This document shows positions 46,943-55,933 of a DNA stretch of 64,000 bases, piece by piece. The position numbers and the translations under genes are program-made. The notes below the pieces were generated by a model. That model was given only the letters and a program-made list of their open reading frames with translations. It did not search any database and was not told where the DNA came from. Origin of the DNA: Pseudomonas fluorescens (GTDB lineage: Bacteria; Pseudomonadota; Gammaproteobacteria; Pseudomonadales; Pseudomonadaceae); contig NZ_LACH01000063.1 of the NCBI RefSeq assembly GCF_000968015.1, positions 1-64,000 on the forward strand, in the 5' to 3' direction. How positions within the stretch are numbered: the stretch's first letter is position 1; every line of letters starts with the position of its first letter.

Positions 46943-47710
46943 TTAGCCGGATACCGGCTTGGCGCCTGTGACTTCTACCGTTTCACCGGCGATGTACCTG
47001 GCCTCGTCGGACGCCAGAAATGCGATGACATCCGCAATGTCTTCAGGCTCGGCGATACGGCCTAACGGCACGCTCCTATTCAGTTCTTGCACGGCTTGGT
47101 CCGGATCCAGGCCACGACGCTCAAAGCCGCTGCGTATCATCGGGGTATTGATTTCATGCGGGCACACGGCGTTGACGCGAATGCCCAAAGGGGCGCAATC
47201 GCGGCCCAGATTTTTGGTTAAAGCCGCGACAGCCCCTTTGCTTGTGCAATACGCCACATGAGCGGGGCCTGGATAAATGCCCCAGACAGATGATGTGTTG
47301 ACGATTGCGGCGCCTGGGCGATTTTTCATGTGCGGTATCGCGGCACGGCAGATGAAGAACACCGCATTCAGGTTTACGCCCATGGCGTCGAACCACATGT
47401 CGTCAGTGGTTTCCTCAATCGTGCCGCGGGGAATGATGCCCGCATTGTTCAACACGATGTCGATCCCCGAAAAAACATCGACGGCAGTTTGGACAATCGC
47501 TTCGCAATATTCTTTTCGGCGTAAATCACCTGCCACGTAGTGCACTTCGGCGCCCAGGTCACGGACTTTGACGGAAATTGATTTGCAACCGGCTTCATCA
47601 AGATCAGACAAAACAAGCTTTGCGCCTTCTCGGGCGAACAATAGTGCTAGCGCCTGTCCGACACCGCCGGCAGCGCCGGTAATGACTACCACTTTATTAT
47701 TGAATTTCAT
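46943..47710 (-). CDS. Short-chain dehydrogenase/reductase (SDR)
   Basis: 255 residues, classical SDR. TGAAGGVGQALA, then D in LSDLDEAG (pointing to NAD), NNAG, the Ser in VNTSSVWG and YCTSK. The C-terminal IAGETVEVTGAKPVSG is slightly unusual in having VTGAKP where VDGG is common. It leads the operon with the SDR at 46175. The bipartite element at 47765-47817 lies 55 bases upstream of its ATG, in the same orientation relative to the gene as the copy upstream of the ABC operon. Confidence 0.88.
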   Translation of the reverse strand: MKFNNKVVVITGAAGGVGQALALLFAREGAKLVLSDLDEAGCKSISVKVRDLGAEVHYVAGDLRRKEYCEAIVQTAVDVFSGIDIVLNNAGIIPRGTIEETTDDMWFDAMGVNLNAVFFICRAAIPHMKNRPGAAIVNTSSVWGIYPGPAHVAYCTSKGAVAALTKNLGRDCAPLGIRVNAVCPHEINTPMIRSGFERRGLDPDQAVQELNRSVPLGRIAEPEDIADVIAFLASDEARYIAGETVEVTGAKPVSG

Positions 47711-48235
47711 AGGGCCCTGCCTGGTAGTTTTTTGGCGCAGCCATTATTTAATTTCAACGGATCGCAGCGTCTAGCAACTTTTTCATAGGGCCAAAGATAA
47801 CGTGGCGTTATCAAAAAAACTGACTCGAGCGTTTGGATTCACGCTCGAGCCAGCCGGCGTGGGGCAAATGTAGTTCCGCCACCAAACCCCACCCTGAGAA
47901 AATATTGATTATTTGCATAGCGAGCAGCACGCCAGCCGTTCATAACGAGAAGTCATCATTTATGTATCTAAAATATCATTATGGTCAGGGGGGACCAGCT
48001 GCTAAGGTTTTCTATAAGTGGGAAGCTACAAGCTTGCACTTTCCAAGTCTCATTATTTTACTGGTAACACTTAAGGCGTTGTATACACATCGTTTAAGCG
48101 CCTGATGAGTAAGAAAAAATAAACGCCAGTGAAACGTTTCCGTTTGCGCGCGCAGCAAACAACCTCTTGGCAAATCCGCCGACTAATAAAAATCGAAGAC
48201 AGGTTGCATAACCCTCAAACGACTAGGAGAGCCGA
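47711..48235. promoter_or_regulatory. Divergent regulatory region between the SDR pair and the MDR/HpbD-like pair
   Basis: 525 bases, AT-rich in the middle (about 47900-48120). It holds the bipartite element, listed separately, near the SDR side. A 90-codon plus-strand frame (47833-48105) has no ribosome binding site and odd composition and is not accepted as a gene. Promoters for both operons should be here. Confidence 0.55.
47765..47817. promoter_or_regulatory. Bipartite operator-like element, copy 2
   Basis: CAGCGTCTAGCAAC, an 18-base unrelated spacer, then the perfect 17-base palindrome GATAACG-TGG-CGTTATC and CAA. The block order and exact spacing repeat copy 1 at 28688-28740. The dyad here is symmetrical to the outermost base, making it the better of the two sites. 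Confidence 0.68.
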
Positions 48236-49354
48236 ATGACGTTTACATTACCCAAGACCATGCACGCCGTGCTTCTGAAGGGGCATGGGGGGACGGAGCA
48301 ACTGGAGTATCGAACTGATGTGCCAGTGCCTCGCCCTGGTGTCGGCGAAGTCTTGATAAAAGTTGGCGCTGCTGGAGTCAATAACACCGACATCAACACG
48401 CGTATTGGTTGGTACTCCAAACAAGTAACCGGCGATACAAATTCGGGAGGCGCTTCCGGGTTCGCTAACATCGACACTGAGGACGCATCGTGGTCCGGCG
48501 TTCCGCTTAAATTTCCGCTGATCCAGGGGGCCGACTGCTGCGGGCGCATTGTAGCGGTTGGCCAAGGGGTGGACGATTCTCGAATCGGACAGCGGGTACT
48601 GGTACGGAACATGCTCCGAGCACCGGTTGAGAGTCGGCCATTCGAATGCTGGACTTATGGCTCAGACTGCAATGGTGCTTTTGCGCAATTTACGGTTGCT
48701 CCCGCAGCGGACACCTGGCCCGTGAACAGTAATTGGAGCGATATCGAATTAGCTTCTATTCCATGTGCTTATTCAACCGCCGAACTTTTACTCCAGCGTG
48801 CAGCCGTCAATGGTACTGACAAAGTACTGATCACCGGTGCAAGCGGCGGTGTGGGATCGGCTGCGGTCCAGTTGGCAAAGTGCCGCGGCGCCGAGGTAAT
48901 TGCAATTACCAGCGCAAGCAAGGCGGATCAAATTTTGTCTCTGGGCGCCGATCGCGTTATTTATCGAGACGCAAACTTAGTGGAGGCGCTGGGTGAAAAT
49001 AGTGTCTCCGTGGTGCTGGATCTGGTGGGCGGGAACGATTGGCCCGCACTCTTGCAAGTGCTCAAGCGGGGTGGTCGCTACGGTGTTTCGGGTGCGATCG
49101 CTGGCCCAATCGTCGAGCTGGATCTTAGAACGCTTTACTTGAAGGACCTCACATTTCATGGCTGCACTTTCCAAGAGGATGCAGTTTTCGAGGAGTTGGT
49201 CAGTCATATTGAACATGGACGTATCCGTCCCTTTGTCAGCAACAGTTATCCGCTGTCCGACATTGCCAAGGCACAGGATGACTTCATAGAAAAACGTTAT
49301 GCGGGAAAACTGGTATTGGTGCCACCACAGGAGAGTGTTTGTGAAGATCATTGA
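48236..49354 (+). CDS. Zinc-independent MDR-family oxidoreductase
   Basis: 372 residues of the medium-chain reductase family (quinone-oxidoreductase-like). The N-domain has AAGVNNTDINTRIGWYSK, GADCCGRIVAVGQGVD and IGQRVLVRN; the cofactor domain has VLITGASGGVGSAAVQLA. It lacks the structural-zinc cysteine lobe of alcohol dehydrogenases. The reaction is NAD(P)H-linked but the substrate is unknown. AGGAG precedes the ATG. Its last 14 bases overlap the start of the HpbD-like gene, so the two are translationally coupled. Confidence 0.85.
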   Translation: MTFTLPKTMHAVLLKGHGGTEQLEYRTDVPVPRPGVGEVLIKVGAAGVNNTDINTRIGWYSKQVTGDTNSGGASGFANIDTEDASWSGVPLKFPLIQGADCCGRIVAVGQGVDDSRIGQRVLVRNMLRAPVESRPFECWTYGSDCNGAFAQFTVAPAADTWPVNSNWSDIELASIPCAYSTAELLLQRAAVNGTDKVLITGASGGVGSAAVQLAKCRGAEVIAITSASKADQILSLGADRVIYRDANLVEALGENSVSVVLDLVGGNDWPALLQVLKRGGRYGVSGAIAGPIVELDLRTLYLKDLTFHGCTFQEDAVFEELVSHIEHGRIRPFVSNSYPLSDIAKAQDDFIEKRYAGKLVLVPPQESVCEDH

Positions 49355-50462
49355 AATTGAAGTTTATCAAGTCGATCTGCCCTATGCTGGCGGCGTTTAT
49401 AAGCTGTCAGGCGGCCGTACTTACACAAGTTTTGACTCCACGATAGTGTGTATTCGCACAGACACTGGCTTTGAAGGCTGGGGCGAATCGACACCTTTTG
49501 GCCCGAACTACATTGCAGCGCACGCCCTGGGGGTGAGAGCGGGTATCGCCGAAATGGCGGACATGCTCCTCGGCCGGGATCCCCGGCAGGTTGATCGTAT
49601 CAACGATCTCATGGACAGTACCTTGATGGGCCACCTTCATGCAAAAGCAGCGATTGATGTGGCCTGCTGGGACATCCTGGGCAAAGCGGTTGGTATGCCG
49701 GTGTGTGAACTGCTGGGGGGCAGTACAGGACTGTCCATGCCGATCATCGACTCAACTTATGCCGGCGATCCTGAGGACATGCGTCGTCGAGTTGCTCAGA
49801 CACGAAAGCAAGGATACCTGGGGCATTCGGTGAAGGTCGGCGCGACACCGGAGGAGGGTGGGCCTGCGCTGGATGCTGCGCGCATTGAGGCATCACTTGC
49901 AGATGCACGCCCCGAGGAATACTTCATCGTTGATTGCAACGGTGGCCTGACGGTGGAGCATGCATTGCGCATGCTGAAACTGCTGCCATCCGGGCTGGAC
50001 TTCGTCCTTGAGGCGCCATGCGCCACCTGGGCTGAGCACATGTCCCTGCGCCAGCGAACCAATGTGCCGCTGATCATGGACGAGCTGGCGACGGACGAAG
50101 CTTCTGTGATGCAACTGATCAGCGAGAAAGCTGCCGACGGTATTGGTCTGAAAGTTTCCAAACATGGTGGCCTGACCAGAGCCCGACGTCTGCGCGACAT
50201 GTGCATGACCTCCGGTTTGACGATGAGCGTTCAGGAGACCGCTGGCTCACAGGTAGCGTTCGCAGCGCTGATTCACCTCGGGCAATCTATCCCACACCGA
50301 AATTTGCGCTGCGTGCTTGATACGCGCGATATGTATCCACCGATCACGGCGCACGTCGACATTCCCGTGGTGGATGGCCGTATCCGTGCCCCGCAGACAC
50401 CAGGATTGGGCATCACGATCAATCGGGACGTCGTCGGTGAACCCGTAACGGTATATCGCTGA
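49341..50462 (+). CDS. Enolase-superfamily enzyme, HpbD-like (proline/hydroxyproline betaine epimerase)
   Basis: 373 residues of the mandelate racemase/muconate lactonizing group. Two facing catalytic lysines are visible, K165 (HSVKVG) and K271 (GLKVSKHGG), as are the metal ligands D198 (IVDCNGG), E224 (LEAPC) and D247 (IMDEL). The N-terminal capping domain (VYQVDLPYAGGVYKLSGG, TPFGPNYIAAHALG) resembles the 4-hydroxyproline betaine 2-epimerase HpbD more than muconate cycloisomerases. The expected role is to epimerise the betaine so that demethylases can act. The start is a GTG with AGGAG 7 bases upstream. It is followed by a strong terminator. Confidence 0.75.
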   Translation: MKIIEIEVYQVDLPYAGGVYKLSGGRTYTSFDSTIVCIRTDTGFEGWGESTPFGPNYIAAHALGVRAGIAEMADMLLGRDPRQVDRINDLMDSTLMGHLHAKAAIDVACWDILGKAVGMPVCELLGGSTGLSMPIIDSTYAGDPEDMRRRVAQTRKQGYLGHSVKVGATPEEGGPALDAARIEASLADARPEEYFIVDCNGGLTVEHALRMLKLLPSGLDFVLEAPCATWAEHMSLRQRTNVPLIMDELATDEASVMQLISEKAADGIGLKVSKHGGLTRARRLRDMCMTSGLTMSVQETAGSQVAFAALIHLGQSIPHRNLRCVLDTRDMYPPITAHVDIPVVDGRIRAPQTPGLGITINRDVVGEPVTVYR

Positions 50463-50477
50463 GTTCATCTCCAGCAG

Positions 50478-50514
50478 CGCGGCGCATGAAGTACTTCGTG
50501 CGCCGCGTTTTTTT
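50478..50514 (+). terminator. Rho-independent terminator
   Basis: CGCGGCGCA, a 12-base loop, and TGCGCCGCG form a 9-bp stem, followed by seven T residues. It starts 16 bases after the HpbD-like stop. Confidence 0.88.
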
Positions 50515-50600
50515 GTGTGGAATCTGCTTTTTGACTAGCGAATTGATTCGGGTCTATTGCTGGTGTGCTCACTTGAGTTGGCGAAAGAACGTCTCGAAAA

Positions 50601-50648
50601 TGTACGCCGGTGTACATGCCGTGTACGCCAAAGATCCTGGGGTGTACA
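50601..50648. promoter_or_regulatory. TGTAC-type operator cluster upstream of the TetR gene
   Basis: Four half-sites of the form TGTACGCC occur in 48 bases. Two abut as the near-perfect palindrome TGTACGCCGGTGTACA (50601-50616). Two more flank an 11-base spacer (50622-50629 and 50641-50648). They end 35 bases before the TetR ATG, where autoregulation would be expected. The same half-site occurs upstream of the StcD-like gene at 55934-55977. Confidence 0.7.
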
Positions 50649-50682
50649 GTGACGAGGAATTTTCAAAGAAAGGTCAACCCGA

Positions 50683-51390
50683 ATGTCACAGACAGGAAGG
50701 GCGAAAACCAAAGCGCAGGACGCAGGCTGGCGAGGCTCCGTCGATGGTTGGCTGGATGCCGCCTACGATGCTCTTAAAGAGTCGGGTGTGGATGCTGTGC
50801 GGGTGATGCCGCTGGCCAAGCGCTTGAATTTGTCTCGTACCAGCTTCTACTGGTTCTATGAAGATCGGGAACAACTGCTCGCGGCACTCCTGGCTCGATG
50901 GCGGGACAAGAACACCGGCGGTATGGTCAGCCAATGTGAGAGTTATGCAGAAAGTATTTCCGAAGCGATTCTCAACGTCTTTGAGTGCTGGGTGAGCCCT
51001 GAGCTGTTCGACTCGCAGTTCGAATTTGCCGTGCGCAGTTGGGCGCTGCAATCGGACGAGGTCAAAGCTGAAATCGCTTTAGCCGATGAAGCGCGGATGA
51101 ATGCCCTGGCCGCGATGTTCCGACGGTTTGGCTACGACGGCGAGGGGGCTGACGTTCGGGCCAGGACGATCTACCTCACACAGATCGGCTACATCTCCAT
51201 GAAAACCGATGAAGATATTGTCGTCCGTTTTAGACGGATTCCTCAGTACGTGAGCGTGTTTACCGGCAAAGTACCGAAGCGGCGCGAGCTGGACCGCTTT
51301 TATGGAAAGTTCGGCTACGCAGAAAAAGAACCGGGCGTTTTCGTTCCCTTGGTCGAAACATTCGAGGAGTCTCCTGCCGATGGAGAATAG
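50683..51390 (+). CDS. TetR-family regulator
   Basis: 235 residues. The N-terminal HTH (DAAYDALKESGVDAVRVMPLAKRLNLSRTSFYWFYEDREQLLAALL) is of the TetR class with the usual FYxxFxxxxxL end. The C-terminal ligand domain is not assignable. AAAGG lies 9 bases before the ATG. The gene overlaps the ProC-like gene by 11 bases. It likely represses its own operon and the StcD-like operon through the TGTAC sites, with a (methyl)proline-type inducer (inference). Confidence 0.85.
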   Translation: MSQTGRAKTKAQDAGWRGSVDGWLDAAYDALKESGVDAVRVMPLAKRLNLSRTSFYWFYEDREQLLAALLARWRDKNTGGMVSQCESYAESISEAILNVFECWVSPELFDSQFEFAVRSWALQSDEVKAEIALADEARMNALAAMFRRFGYDGEGADVRARTIYLTQIGYISMKTDEDIVVRFRRIPQYVSVFTGKVPKRRELDRFYGKFGYAEKEPGVFVPLVETFEESPADGE

Positions 51391-52156
51391 AACCCTGGGC
51401 ATCATTGGGGGCACCGGCTGGCTCGGGCGTGCAATTGCCGAGGCGCTCCTTGAAAGCGGCTTCATCAAGCCTGACCATTTGTTGATCTCGAACCGCTCAG
51501 GCGTCAGTACCTTCGAGCCAGGCGTGAAGCTGCTGACCGACAACCAGCAGTTGGTGGACCTCAGCGATATTGTCGTGCTGTCTATCCGGCCGGAGCAGTT
51601 TCGCGAACTGCGGATCAACGCCCGCGGCAAGGTAGTGATTTCTCTGATGGCCGGAGTTCCGGCTTCAGCCATCAGCGCGGCCACCGGTGCGGATGTAATA
51701 GTGCGGGCCATGCCGAATGCGGCCGTGGAAATCAGGCAGTCGTTCACGCCCTGGTACTGTGTCGGAAACCTTGTTGAACGCGACCGCCAGTGGGTGCAGC
51801 GACTGTTCGAGTGCGTAGGTTCGGCGGACGAAGTGCCTGATGAAGACTGTATTGATTACCTCAGCGCGTTGTCCGGGACTGGGCCGGCCTTCCCGGCAAT
51901 GCTGCAAATGGCGCTGACTAATCAGGCGGTGGCTGCGGGAATTCCCCTTGTCATCGCGCAGCGCGCTGCACAAGGCGTAGTGGTGGGGGGCGGCCAGATG
52001 CTTGCCAGCCGCGATCCGCGGCAAATGATTGAGTCGTTGATGGCTTACCGTGGCGTGACGGCGGCAGCGCTGCAGTCGATGGCCGATCAGAACATCGAGT
52101 CCATTGTGGGGCGGGCAGTAAAGGCAGGCGCTGAGGTTGCGCGGCGGGGAATGTAG
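51380..52156 (+). CDS. Pyrroline-5-carboxylate reductase-family protein
   Basis: 258 residues. The Rossmann turn LGIIGGTGWLGRAIAEALLESG, SIRPEQFREL (the conserved VKP/xxP loop variant), RAMPNAAVEIRQSFTPWY and the C-terminal helical domain with SGTGPAFPAMLQMA and LMAYRGVTAAAL match ProC. It would interconvert a cyclic imine and proline, or a close analogue. The housekeeping proC is usually elsewhere, so this copy is probably dedicated to the imino acid made in this region. The start lies inside the TetR 3' end (ATG at the GATGGAG overlap), and the longer upstream frame is the TetR shadow. Confidence 0.87.
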   Translation: MENRTLGIIGGTGWLGRAIAEALLESGFIKPDHLLISNRSGVSTFEPGVKLLTDNQQLVDLSDIVVLSIRPEQFRELRINARGKVVISLMAGVPASAISAATGADVIVRAMPNAAVEIRQSFTPWYCVGNLVERDRQWVQRLFECVGSADEVPDEDCIDYLSALSGTGPAFPAMLQMALTNQAVAAGIPLVIAQRAAQGVVVGGGQMLASRDPRQMIESLMAYRGVTAAALQSMADQNIESIVGRAVKAGAEVARRGM

Positions 52157-52171
52157 CCAGGCAGGGGGTAG

Positions 52172-52203
52172 ACAGTGAAGGCCCGCTGAAGGGCCTTCAC
52201 TGT
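52172..52203. terminator. Convergent 13-bp hairpin
   Basis: Perfect arms ACAGTGAAGGCCC and GGGCCTTCACTGT with loop GCTGAA lie between the converging ProC-like and VOC genes. There is no long T-run, but the stem strength and position favour a terminator. Confidence 0.65.
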
Positions 52204-52225
52204 AAAAGGTGTCAGCCGGTTGCGA

Positions 52226-52609
52226 TTATTCGGCCTTGAAGCAGTAGACAGCCAGTTTGTTGCCATCAAGGTCCCGAGCGTAAGCGGCATAGGCATTTTC
52301 AGCCCAGTTACGCGAACCCGGTTGGCCTTCACAGATGCCACCCGCCGCGAGTGCGGTTTCGTGGAATGCATGTACCGCAGCGCGATTAGGCGCTTCGAAG
52401 CTCACAGTCACGCCATTGCCAACGTTGGCAGGATTGCCATTGGCGGGTTTGAGCACGAAGAACGACGGTTTATTCACGCCCCAAATGGAGCCGGATTCAT
52501 CAAGGTCGGCAACACGGTTGAGACCAATTTCTTTCAGAACGCCATCATAGAAGGTCCGTGCTTTGGCAAGGTCATTGGTACCGACAGTGACATGGGTAAA
52601 AACAGACAT
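52226..52609 (-). CDS. VOC-superfamily (glyoxalase-like) protein
   Basis: 127 residues, two beta-alpha-beta-beta-beta modules: FTHVTVGTNDLAKARTFYDGVLKEIGL at the start and AAYARDLDGNKLAVYC at the end, the common lactoylglutathione-lyase-like pattern. AAAGGA precedes the ATG. It follows frmA on the same strand by 63 bases, which suggests a glutathione-linked or detoxification role. The actual reaction is unknown. Confidence 0.85.
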   Translation of the reverse strand: MSVFTHVTVGTNDLAKARTFYDGVLKEIGLNRVADLDESGSIWGVNKPSFFVLKPANGNPANVGNGVTVSFEAPNRAAVHAFHETALAAGGICEGQPGSRNWAENAYAAYARDLDGNKLAVYCFKAE

Positions 52610-52672
52610 TTTGATTTCCTTTGGGTTGTGATGAGGGTGTGAGCGCTGGCCGATATCACGGCAGTGCCTTGC

Positions 52673-53806
52673 TCAGAAATGAATGACGGTGCGAATGCTT
52701 TGCCCGGCATGCATCAATTCGAAAGCCTTGTTGATGTCCTCAAGGCCAAGGTTATGGGTGATGAAGGTTTCCAGCGGAATTTCGCCGGTGCTCGCTTTCT
52801 CAACGTAGCTGGGAAGCTCCGTGCGGCCCTTGACTCCACCAAACGCGCTGCCACGCCAGACGCGCCCGGTCACCAGTTGGAAAGGGCGGGTGCTGATTTC
52901 CTGGCCCGCACCGGCGACACCGATGATGATCGATTCACCCCAGCCCTTGTGGCAGCACTCCAGAGCAGCTCGCATCAACTTGACGTTGCCGACGCATTCA
53001 AACGAATAGTCCACGCCACCGTCGGTGAGCTCGACAATCACGTCCTGGATGGGCTTGTCATAGTCCTTGGGATTGATGAAGTCGGTCGCGCCGAGCGATA
53101 GGGCGACGTCCCGCTTGGCCGGGTTGATATCAATGGCGATGACTCGCCCGGCGTTGGCCATTTTCGCGGCCGCCAGCCCGATCCCGCCGAGCCCGAATAT
53201 CGCAACGCTTGCCCCGGCCTCGACCTTGGCAGTATTGAGTACGGCACCAATACCTGTGGTCACGCCACAGCCCAACAAGCACACCTGTTCTAGCGGCGCA
53301 TTTTTGGGGATTTTGGCCAGGGAGATCTCCGGCAGTACCGTGTACTCGGAGAAGGTCGAGCAGCCCATGTAGTGGAACACTGGCTGGCCCTGAAAGGAGA
53401 AGCGCGATGTTCCGTCAGGCATCAGGCCCTTGCCCTGTGTCGCTCTGACTGCCTGGCACAGGTTGGTCTTGCCCGACAGGCAGAATTTGCATTGCCGGCA
53501 CTCCGCCGTGTACAGCGGAATCACATGATCGCCGACCGACAATGACGTAACACCTTCGCCGATTGACTCGACGATCCCGCCGCCCTCATGACCCAACACG
53601 GCAGGAAAGATTCCCTCGGGATCGTCGCCCGACAGGGTAAAAGCATCCGTGTGGCAGACTCCGGTTGCCACGATTCTTACCCGTACTTCGCCAGCCTTGG
53701 GCGGTGCGACATCGATGTCCACCAGCTGTAACGGCTGTCTTGGGCCGAAAGCGACTGCCGCCTTCGATTTGATGGTCACTGCGGACATGGTTTCCCTCTT
53801 GTTCAT
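52673..53806 (-). CDS. frmA: S-(hydroxymethyl)glutathione dehydrogenase (class III alcohol dehydrogenase)
   Basis: 377 residues, zinc MDR. The catalytic zinc site is in GVCHTDAFTLSGDDPEG and GHEGGGIVESIG. The structural zinc cysteines are CRQCKFCLSGKTNLC, and GLGGIGLAAAKMA binds NAD. The enzyme oxidises the formaldehyde-glutathione adduct to S-formylglutathione. I start at MNKRET, where GGAGG sits 6 bases upstream. It lies 37 bases after the StcD-like gene on the same strand, so formaldehyde from that demethylase is the obvious substrate. No S-formylglutathione hydrolase is next to it. Confidence 0.95.
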   Translation of the reverse strand: MNKRETMSAVTIKSKAAVAFGPRQPLQLVDIDVAPPKAGEVRVRIVATGVCHTDAFTLSGDDPEGIFPAVLGHEGGGIVESIGEGVTSLSVGDHVIPLYTAECRQCKFCLSGKTNLCQAVRATQGKGLMPDGTSRFSFQGQPVFHYMGCSTFSEYTVLPEISLAKIPKNAPLEQVCLLGCGVTTGIGAVLNTAKVEAGASVAIFGLGGIGLAAAKMANAGRVIAIDINPAKRDVALSLGATDFINPKDYDKPIQDVIVELTDGGVDYSFECVGNVKLMRAALECCHKGWGESIIIGVAGAGQEISTRPFQLVTGRVWRGSAFGGVKGRTELPSYVEKASTGEIPLETFITHNLGLEDINKAFELMHAGQSIRTVIHF

Positions 53807-53843
53807 GGCGAGCCTCCGTTCCAACAGGAATGGAGGTTCGGAT

Positions 53844-55880
53844 TCAGATTTCTTTCATCAGGCGCAAAGCGTCGTAGATGGCCGCGTGGGTGTTGCGAGC
53901 AGACACGGCGTCGCCGATCCGGAACAACTGGAAGCGTCCTTCGGGATTGGTGACGATGTTCTGTGCCGTGCCGGCGATCAGGTCATGCTGCTCTACCGCG
54001 CCGCCATTGGTGGAGAGAGGACGCAGGTCGAAGTACAAGTCATCCAGGGGAAGGGTGCCGTGGTTGACGACCACCTGATCGACCACGCGCTGCTTGTGGA
54101 CCTGCCCGTAATCGCTGCCAAAGGTTGCAACGAGCCCGTCATCACGTTTTTCCACTGTATCGACCCGGTAGGTGACGGTGAAGGTGACGTCCAGGTCCTG
54201 CAGGCTGCGCATGTAGGGCACCAGGTTCATGGCCATGACTTCAGGTGCAAACGAGCGGTCAGGGGTGACGATCTCTACGGTCGCACCGCTTTGCGCGATG
54301 ACTTCGGCAGCCTGCAGGGCGGCATGATCCCCAGCATCGTCGAAGATCAGTACGTTGCGCCCCGGCTTGATGTCACCGGAAATGATGTCCCAGGTTGAAA
54401 CCACGAGTTCGTTGCCTTCGCGGAGCACCTCGGTATCCGGCAGGCCGCCGGTCGCCACGATGACCACGTCAGGCTCGAAGGCTTGCACAGTGTCGGCTTC
54501 GGCCCAGGTGTTGAAGTGAAACTTCACCCCCAGCCGTTCACATTGCGCCATGCGCCAATCAATGATGCTGATCATCTCGCGACGACGCTCGCTCAACGCA
54601 GTCAGACGAATCTGCCCACCAGGTTGGTCAGCCGCCTCAAGCACCGTTACATCATGGCCGCGCTCACCGGCGACCCGCGCCGCTTCCAGCCCGGCAGGGC
54701 CCGTACCGACCACCAGCACCTTGCGCTTGACGGCGGCTTTGGGAATGTCGTGAGGCATGGTGGTTTCCCGACCCGTCGCTGCGTTGTGGATGCAGTAGGC
54801 CGCGCCACCCTGGTAGATGCGATCCAGACAATAGTTGGCGCCCACGCACGGACGAATGTCTTCTTCGCGCTTCTCGATGATTTTGCGCACGATGTGCGGA
54901 TCGGTCATGTGCGCGCGGGTCATGCCCACCATGTCCACTTTGCCCGAGGCGATCGCGTAGCGCGCCGTGGCGACATCTGGAATCTTCGCAGCGTGGAAGG
55001 TCGGAAAGCCAGTTGATGAGCGGATCTCGCCAGCGAAGTCGAGATGAGGCGAGTTGCGCATACCCTGAATCGGAATGACATCGGTCAGCCCTGCATCCGT
55101 ATCGATGTGACCACGCACGACGTTCAGGAAGTCGACCAGTCCGCTGTCCTTGAGCATGTGAGAAACCTGCATGCCCTCGCTGGCAGTGAAGCCACCGGGC
55201 AATTCTTCATCACCGGTGTAGCGAACTCCCAGCAGAAAATCTTCGCCGACCCGCTGACGGATGCCACGCAGGATGTCGAAGGTAAAGCGCATGCGGTTTT
55301 CAAGTGACCCGCCGTAAGGGCCGTCGAGGTCATTGGTCAACGGCGACCAGAATTGGTCCATCAAATGCCCGTAAGCCTGCAGCTCCAGGCCATCGAGACC
55401 TGCCGCCTTCATGCGCTCCGCGGCGTCTACATAGTCCTTGATGATCCGCTCGATGTCCCATTCTTCCATTTTCTTCGGGAAGGAGCGGTGTGAAGCCTCG
55501 CGACGGTGTGACGGCGACACCACCGGCAACCAGTCGGCCTTGTCCCAGCGGGTGCGACGGCCCAGGTGAGTCAACTGGATCATCACTGCCGCGCCATGTT
55601 CGTGGCATTCATCGGTCAGGTCCTTCAACCATCCGACTACTTCGTCCTTGTAGGCGAGCACATTGTTGAACACCGGCGGACTGTCTCGGGATACGGCAGC
55701 GGAACCTGCAGTCATGGTCAGGGCGACACCGGCTTTGGCGCGCTCCACGTGGTAGGCGCGGTAGAGATCCTTGGGCATGCCGTCCACAGGGTAGGCCGGT
55801 TCATGGGAGGTGGTCATGATCCGGTTTCTGAGGGTCAGATTCTTGATTTTATAGGGTTGCAGCAAGGGATCGCTGGACAT
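53844..55880 (-). CDS. N-methylproline demethylase-like flavoprotein (StcD/trimethylamine-dehydrogenase family)
   Basis: About 678 residues. The N-terminal half is an FMN TIM barrel of the old-yellow-enzyme type (YKIKNLTLRNRIMTTSHEPAYPVDGMPKD, AAVMIQLTHLGRRT, GLDGLELQAYGHL). A cysteine cluster CVGANYC-x11-C follows. The C-terminal half has FAD/NAD-type dinucleotide folds (VLVVGTGPAGLEAARVAGERGHDV). The overall pattern is that of StcD and dimethylglycine demethylases, which remove N-methyl as formaldehyde. The cluster lacks the second Cys of the classical CxxCxxxC motif. I start at MSSDPLLQPYK, with GGAG 10 bases upstream. The operator palindrome lies 54 bases before this ATG. Operon with frmA. 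Confidence 0.8.
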   Translation of the reverse strand: MSSDPLLQPYKIKNLTLRNRIMTTSHEPAYPVDGMPKDLYRAYHVERAKAGVALTMTAGSAAVSRDSPPVFNNVLAYKDEVVGWLKDLTDECHEHGAAVMIQLTHLGRRTRWDKADWLPVVSPSHRREASHRSFPKKMEEWDIERIIKDYVDAAERMKAAGLDGLELQAYGHLMDQFWSPLTNDLDGPYGGSLENRMRFTFDILRGIRQRVGEDFLLGVRYTGDEELPGGFTASEGMQVSHMLKDSGLVDFLNVVRGHIDTDAGLTDVIPIQGMRNSPHLDFAGEIRSSTGFPTFHAAKIPDVATARYAIASGKVDMVGMTRAHMTDPHIVRKIIEKREEDIRPCVGANYCLDRIYQGGAAYCIHNAATGRETTMPHDIPKAAVKRKVLVVGTGPAGLEAARVAGERGHDVTVLEAADQPGGQIRLTALSERRREMISIIDWRMAQCERLGVKFHFNTWAEADTVQAFEPDVVIVATGGLPDTEVLREGNELVVSTWDIISGDIKPGRNVLIFDDAGDHAALQAAEVIAQSGATVEIVTPDRSFAPEVMAMNLVPYMRSLQDLDVTFTVTYRVDTVEKRDDGLVATFGSDYGQVHKQRVVDQVVVNHGTLPLDDLYFDLRPLSTNGGAVEQHDLIAGTAQNIVTNPEGRFQLFRIGDAVSARNTHAAIYDALRLMKEI

Positions 55881-55933
55881 CGTGGTGCGCTCCAAAGTGG
55901 GCTTCATCAGGCTCGGTGACTTAAAATTAGGAT

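Noticed and set aside
47833..48105. 90-codon plus-strand frame in the SDR/MDR divergent region
   Set aside because: It lies in the AT-rich divergent promoter, and has no ribosome binding site and no family.
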